Assembly (NCBI GenBank): GCA_018873225.1
Contig: JAEILZ010000003.1
Coordinates: 2,604,001 to 2,668,000, forward strand
Direction of reading: 5' to 3'
From: [Phialemoniopsis] sp. UDSM-2020
Taxonomy: Eukaryota; Ascomycota; Sordariomycetes; Thyridiales; Thyridiaceae
DNA: 64,000 bases
Shown: piece by piece, positions 59,790 to 64,000 of the stretch
Layout: each line of letters opens with the position of its first letter
Position numbering within the stretch: position 1 is the first letter of the stretch
Translations under genes and position numbers: made by a program
Notes under the pieces: model-generated
The model's database searches: none
Told to the model about the DNA's origin: nothing
What the model saw: only the letters and a program-made list of their open reading frames with translations

Positions 59790-61961
59790 TCAATGTTGAA
59801 AGACCACGGATGTTGTCGACAGCCGACTTGGCTCTGCGGTCTGGGCCGCACGTTCAAAGAACCCGAATGGCGATGTTGCACTGTGCTCTTCGCTCAGTCT
59901 CGACATTGTTCCTTCAGTGCCAGCGAAAATCGCTGGCCGAGTCTGAGTGTCCAGGTACTCGGCTCTTGCGTCGAGGATGATCTCGAGCGGCACGATTCCG
60001 ATAGGTCCATATATATCGCGAATGCGGTCTCTCACATCTCGTGGAAGAGCCTGGGCGACCGTCGTATTCACGCTTTGTGAGAGCTTCTCGCCCACGGACA
60101 AGGCGTTCATCGCCAAATCCTGGAACTGGTCTTCTTGCAGCATGCCAAGAACCGGTACCAAATATCCTTTGGCTAGCAGTGGTCGATAATCTCTATGACC
60201 CGCACCTGTCAAGATATCGATAAAGCCATCCAGCAAGTTCGCATATGCCCTCTGGCTCGCTTCAACCGTCCGTATAAGATAGTGAAACGTTGCCATGCGC
60301 TGGTACATAGCCCTGTCATGGCGTTCCTTGAACAAGCCTCCACGCCATAAAAGTAGTCTGCCAATCATAGTAGTAGCAATATGACCAGGAGGCTCACAGA
60401 GGTTCAATCTGTCTTGGAATTGGGTCAAGAAAATATGCAAAACTCGGGAGTGTTCCTGTGCCTTGGTAATGAACAGGGTATTGTCCAGAGGCCGAAGAAG
60501 GTGAGCAGGCAGCGCTGAGATATCCCCAGGTGCGCCTATCCGACGGAGATCCAAGATGCGCTCAAGTGCTCTGCACAGCTTCTTTGTTCTTGACGATTTG
60601 GACGTGGACGAGCTGTCGTCCAGCAACAAGGTCTGCATTTCAGAAGGCTTTTTCGCCAAGGCTCTGACCAAGATGGCTGCTCCTTTCTTGTCAAAATTGG
60701 CTAGAATTCGGTTGGAGAGCTGAAGAACGAGTTGTGGTTCGGGGGAGCAATCCTCAGCCAAGCAGGCAGCGTATGCCATGGCTGCATCTTTAGACCGGTT
60801 GTAGGAGAGCAAGCCCCGGATAATGGCTTCGTAAATGGCCTTCCCTCTCCCAGCGCGTTCCACTACCATGCCTCTCCTGAAACTAACATCAGAAGTGAGA
60901 GCCCAGTTGCGGAGGGAATCAGAGAGCTGCACCACCTCAAATGGTTTCCTCCTAATTTTCGGGCCATCTTCGTCAAGAGCCATGAGACGGCGAAGCATGT
61001 CGTAGAATCCTTGCATGTCTCGTTTGACTTGATAGTGATGGAGCAGGCAAACGTAAGTCTGTTGTGTGGGCTGCAACAGACTCTGGAAGAGTAGAAAGTC
61101 GACTACGACCTGAGCGAAGGCCGGTTCGTTGATTCTGAGGAAGCCAAGCAATAAATTGTTATAATTGTGAATGCTGATTGGGACGGTCGACACAAGGAGG
61201 TTGTAGCATATCTTGCTGATGAAATGCCTGACAGACGACAGGTATCTAGAGCGCCGCTGCCGACTAATACGTGCGGACTCGTAGTTCATAGAAACGTTCC
61301 CAACGCGGGACTGCCGCGCAGCCCTTTTCGCACTCGCCCAGCTATCGAAGAGGCTGTTATTTGCCTGGCTGAGCTCCCTGCGAATCGAGGCAGCAGACTC
61401 GCTGTCCAGATCTGGATGTTGGTAACGTGGATATCCATCTGAGCGGAGGAGACGAATGGCCGTCCATGCCGAATCCAAACTTTGCTTGGACGCCTGTTGA
61501 GCCACTGGGTCATCTGGATGCTGGGCACGGTACAGCTCTTCCAGGAGATTGTCGACAAGTCGATTGATAGCATCGGCGGTCCGCCCAAGTTGGATGGGAT
61601 TTCTTGGTTCCCGGCGCTGGGTAGGCAATGTATTCTCCTCTTCCGACAGCGCGTTTTGTATTATATCGAATCGCAAAAGCAGACCTGCTTTCGATCTAGG
61701 CCGGACGTGACTTCCATATATGCCATAAAGCTCCTCCTGGCTCGTTGACGGGCGGGATCGACGCGATGGTGGGTGCGACGGGCGTGGCGGACAGCAGATC
61801 AATTCTAACCTCTGAAGCGCTTCGCCGGAGATCGCACGGGAGTAGTGAGGTTTCGGAGAGGCTGCTGCTAGCGAGACCCGGGCGGCGGACGCGGTTGAGC
61901 GGGCGCATACTCTGCAATGACAGCCATGCGCCCTTGCAGCACGAGACCAGAGTCCGTGCAT
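59790..61961 (-). CDS. Mitochondrial pentatricopeptide-repeat-like protein
   Basis: A single exon of 723 residues. The first 45 residues are rich in Arg, Ala and Ser and nearly free of acidic residues (HGLWSRAARAHGCHCRVCAR), a typical mitochondrial presequence. The GCHCRVC motif recurs at the N-termini of many ascomycete mitochondrial proteins. The body is alpha-helical, with helix-turn-helix pairs such as IHNYNNLLLGFLRINEPAFA and QQTYVCLLHHYQVKRDMQGF resembling degenerate 35-residue PPR units. Helices continue to about residue 640. Fungal PPR proteins stabilise or translate mitochondrial transcripts. The exact orthologue (for example a Cya5- or Aep-type factor) is not decided. The start is the ATG at 61961; an overlapping upstream ATG is out of frame. 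Divergent from the CZIB gene. Confidence 0.72.
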   Translation of the reverse strand: MHGLWSRAARAHGCHCRVCARSTASAARVSLAAASPKPHYSRAISGEALQRLELICCPPRPSHPPSRRSRPSTSQEELYGIYGSHVRPRSKAGLLLRFDIIQNALSEEENTLPTQRREPRNPIQLGRTADAINRLVDNLLEELYRAQHPDDPVAQQASKQSLDSAWTAIRLLRSDGYPRYQHPDLDSESAASIRRELSQANNSLFDSWASAKRAARQSRVGNVSMNYESARISRQRRSRYLSSVRHFISKICYNLLVSTVPISIHNYNNLLLGFLRINEPAFAQVVVDFLLFQSLLQPTQQTYVCLLHHYQVKRDMQGFYDMLRRLMALDEDGPKIRRKPFEVVQLSDSLRNWALTSDVSFRRGMVVERAGRGKAIYEAIIRGLLSYNRSKDAAMAYAACLAEDCSPEPQLVLQLSNRILANFDKKGAAILVRALAKKPSEMQTLLLDDSSSTSKSSRTKKLCRALERILDLRRIGAPGDISALPAHLLRPLDNTLFITKAQEHSRVLHIFLTQFQDRLNLCEPPGHIATTMIGRLLLWRGGLFKERHDRAMYQRMATFHYLIRTVEASQRAYANLLDGFIDILTGAGHRDYRPLLAKGYLVPVLGMLQEDQFQDLAMNALSVGEKLSQSVNTTVAQALPRDVRDRIRDIYGPIGIVPLEIILDARAEYLDTQTRPAIFAGTEGTMSRLSEEHSATSPFGFFERAAQTAEPSRLSTTSVVFQH

Positions 61962-62282
61962 CGTCGATGCATGGCAGAAGACGACGTGGTCGGGCGCAGA
62001 GGTTGTCGGGACTCAACAAGTAGTCGTACGACACATGAGTTATATCGACGAATGAATTGGGACGTGCAGTTGGAGAACGATTGGCATGCGGTGGGGCCTC
62101 TGTGCACCTCAATTGCTCCAATCAGACTCTTCTCCAGGTGAGCTTCACTGCATGGGTGGAAACCCCACCTAAAGTTCCCTCCAGTATCAAGAAAGTGGTT
62201 CACGATATTTCCATGCTGAAGCTCCGACTGGACCTTTCCACTTCCAGACATTCAGATCTCCTACTCCCAAGAAGCTCTCAAG
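61962..62282. promoter_or_regulatory. Divergent promoter region, PPR-like gene/CZIB
   Basis: The 321 bp between two outward-pointing start codons. No specific element was recognised. Confidence 0.5.
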
Positions 62283-63028
62283 ATGTATGCTCTCACGTTG
62301 ACGGCGGAGCTGGCTGGGTAAGCATAGCGAGTGGCGAGTAGATTTGTTTGTCCGGCTCGCTGACAGGCATTGCCTTTCTCATAGTGTCACCAACCTCCGC
62401 CCAAGTGATGCGCAGGACAATCCGTTCTGGTACACATTCAAGGTGCAATGCACTTCATGCAGGGAGACACATCCCAACTGGGTTGGTGTGAGCCGATTCG
62501 TCAGTGTCTCAACAGGGTATAAGATCGGAAGCTGTATCCATCTCTAACACCGTGACAGGAGCAAAATGACATGAGCGGCAGTCGAGGCGAAGCCAACTTT
62601 GTCTGGAAATGCAAGAATTGCAAGGTATCTTATATCTTATCACTTACACTTCTTCCTCTACATTCATCTATACCCAGCTTGCTAATGCCAAGACCCCGCC
62701 TCAGCGAGAGTCCTCTGCCACCATCCAGGCAGCCCCAAAGGCATATGAGCACTCTGAGCCGGCCAAGGCACAGAACATACTTCAATTCGACTGCCGCGGA
62801 TGCGAATTTACCGAGTTCAAGCCTGAAGTAAGTGGTTGTGCGCACTCTCATCTGGCCCAGATGTGCTGACCAAGCGAACAATAGGGAGACTGGTTGGCAG
62901 ATGGCTTGGAGTCGAACACCAAGTTTGAAGGCATCGACTTGACCGAGGGCGAATGGTTTGACTACGATGAAAAGGCCGGCGATGAGGTCAGCATAAAGGA
63001 CCTGGCGTGGGAGATACGACGGGCATGA
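62283..63028 (+). CDS. CXXC zinc-binding protein, UPF0587/CZIB family
   Basis: Exons 62283..62317, 62385..62499, 62559..62624, 62705..62827 and 62885..63028 encode 160 residues, the usual family length. Introns are 57-80 bp, and the frame closes at every join. The conserved blocks are VTNLRPSD, FKVQCTSCRETHPNW (Cys34, Cys37), MSGSRGEANFVWKCKNCK (Cys68, Cys71), DCRGCEFTEF and FEGIDLTEGEWFDYDEKAGD. The two CXXC pairs form one zinc site in human CZIB (C1orf123); the yeast member is YCR090C. The molecular role is not well established. The donor after SRF (62500) is chosen because it joins FEQNDMSGSRG as in homologues. A downstream donor near 62517 is an alternative. Confidence 0.9.
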
Positions 63029-63456
63029 TCGAGAAACAAGATCGGTCAAGGCTGTACTTCAAGATGCGAGATAGCGACTATGATGCGTGAAAGCATAACA
63101 GCAGTAGCGCTTTGTTCCATGACGACAATTGACAATGCATTGAAAGAGAAAGCATCATATATCATTTGAACGATGAGTAAGTAGCGAGTGGTTCGTCATG
63201 TTGGGATATTTGGAAGACAAGAGAAAGGAATGAACGCTCGTAAAAGCTTCATCCATGTTTCGAGGCAATTCATTGAACCATGGGAACCTGGATGGGCGGG
63301 CGGACAGCGCGTGCTCCACTAAAATTCTGTTGCGTCTGCTCCAGCTTCTTGTGTTCGCATGCCACACCCTTGAAAAACAACTCCAATCTTCGGTGTTCTT
63401 GGTTGCAAAACGAAGTAGATTGCCCTATAGTCCTTCATCACAATTCCTGAAAGACT
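63029..63456. other. Intergenic region
   Basis: The 428 bp between two plus-strand genes contain the CZIB 3' UTR and the promoter of the Rpr2-family gene. No other feature is seen. Confidence 0.6.
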
Positions 63457-64000
63457 ATGGCATCAGACGTCTCACAGCATCTCAACTTCCTCACAGATGC
63501 AGCACATCTGCTGACCAAGACGTCTCCTGAGACTTCTTCGTACCTGATGAGCAGACGAGCTGCCTTCATGCTCAGTCAGGATCTATCAATCCCCGACACA
63601 GAAAGACAGCATGTTTGCAGTAGCTGTGGCCACATAATGATTCCAGGCCAGGGAAGTCTGGTCAAATTGGAGCATATCAAAGGTATCAAGAGAAAGCAAG
63701 GCCGCTTGAACGCCGCGACGCAACCAGCCGACACCGCTTCAAAAACGCCCGTCCGGTCGACCTTGACGAAACGTTACGCCTGCAGCCGTTGCCATCGGAC
63801 GACAGCGATCCATCTTCCTCACCCACCACCTATCTCGAGACGCAAGGCTTCTGTTGTGCCAGTCACAGTGGCAGCAAAGGAAGCACCTAAACCAACCGCC
63901 AATGCGAGCAGCAAGAAACGTGCCAAGAACCGCAAGGCTGGGCTACAGGCTCTGCTTGATCAGAAGCAAGCCGCTAGCAAGTCTTCAGGGCTAGGATTCA
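63457..64000 (+). CDS. RNase P/RNase MRP subunit, Rpr2/Rpp21/Snm1 family (3' truncated by window)
   Basis: The ATG at 63457 opens a frame without a stop to the window end, 181 codons visible. A helical N-terminus (LNFLTDAAHLLTKTSPETSS, then SYLMSRRAAFMLSQDLSIPD) precedes CSSCGHIMIPG (Cys54, Cys57) and a basic stretch. A second pair, ACSRCHRTT (Cys109, Cys112), follows. Two CXXC pairs after an N-terminal helical pair are the layout of Rpr2/Rpp21, the zinc-ribbon subunit of RNase P, and of Snm1 of RNase MRP. The rest is Lys-rich, as expected for an RNA-associated protein. I cannot tell Rpr2 from Snm1 because the C-terminus is missing. Confidence 0.75.
   Translation, partial: MASDVSQHLNFLTDAAHLLTKTSPETSSYLMSRRAAFMLSQDLSIPDTERQHVCSSCGHIMIPGQGSLVKLEHIKGIKRKQGRLNAATQPADTASKTPVRSTLTKRYACSRCHRTTAIHLPHPPPISRRKASVVPVTVAAKEAPKPTANASSKKRAKNRKAGLQALLDQKQAASKSSGLGF

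Overview
The window is 64 kb of nuclear DNA from a filamentous ascomycete, most likely a sordariomycete. Protein-coding genes are 0.5-12 kb long. They carry short introns (about 50-150 bp) with GTANGT-type donors and YAG acceptors. Neighbours are housekeeping genes in both orientations, and several families present are typical of Pezizomycotina (PGA1, 2EXR proteins, fungal PPR proteins, SPX-ankyrin-GDPD Gde1). I see no rRNA, tRNA, CRISPR array, prophage or bacterial operon. Exon joins were worked out by hand from splice signals and reading frame.

Layout, left to right. The 3' part of a GYP5-like Rab-GAP gene (1-1451, +) converges on a 12-kb TOM1/HUWE1-type HECT ubiquitin ligase gene (2562-14804, -). 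Next come ribosomal protein eS6 (16716-17718, -), DPH1 for diphthamide synthesis (18566-19973, +), CTF8 of the alternative clamp loader (20148-20627, -) and an arrestin-fold protein (21995-23347, -). A spliceosomal cyclophilin PPIL3/CYP10 (25294-25847, +), the heat-shock factor HSF1 (26567-28901, -) and a second spliceosomal cyclophilin CWC27 (30038-31669, -) follow. V-ATPase subunit B (32255-34112, +), a secreted aldose 1-epimerase-like protein (36059-37361, +) and tRNA-splicing endonuclease subunit SEN54 (37793-39313, +) complete the left half.

From 39.3 to 43.5 kb there is no convincing gene body. The stretch holds simple repeats and a long pyrimidine-rich leader with a short upstream ORF. 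It precedes an unrecognised 622-residue protein (43561-45429, +) built around an internally duplicated module. After it come a GC-rich 2EXR protein (46170-47143, -), a peroxisomal ABCD half-transporter (47624-49988, -), PGA1 of GPI-anchor synthesis (50676-51464, +), a WW-domain protein with a prion-like tail (51778-53252, -), GDE1 (54344-58024, -), a mitochondrial PPR-like protein (59790-61961, -), a CXXC zinc-binding UPF0587/CZIB protein (62283-63028, +) and the 5' part of an Rpr2-family RNase P/MRP subunit gene (63457-64000, +).

The genes do not form one pathway. Recurrent themes are RNA processing and translation (eS6, DPH1, SEN54, two spliceosomal cyclophilins, Rpr2 family) and membrane or lipid metabolism (V-ATPase, ABCD transporter, PGA1, GDE1). 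The clearest uncatalogued structure is a pair of about 165-bp elements with imperfect 30-bp terminal inverted repeats and candidate 5-bp target duplications (35510-35674 and 58945-59112), which look like MITEs. The duplicated-module protein is the best candidate for an undescribed protein.
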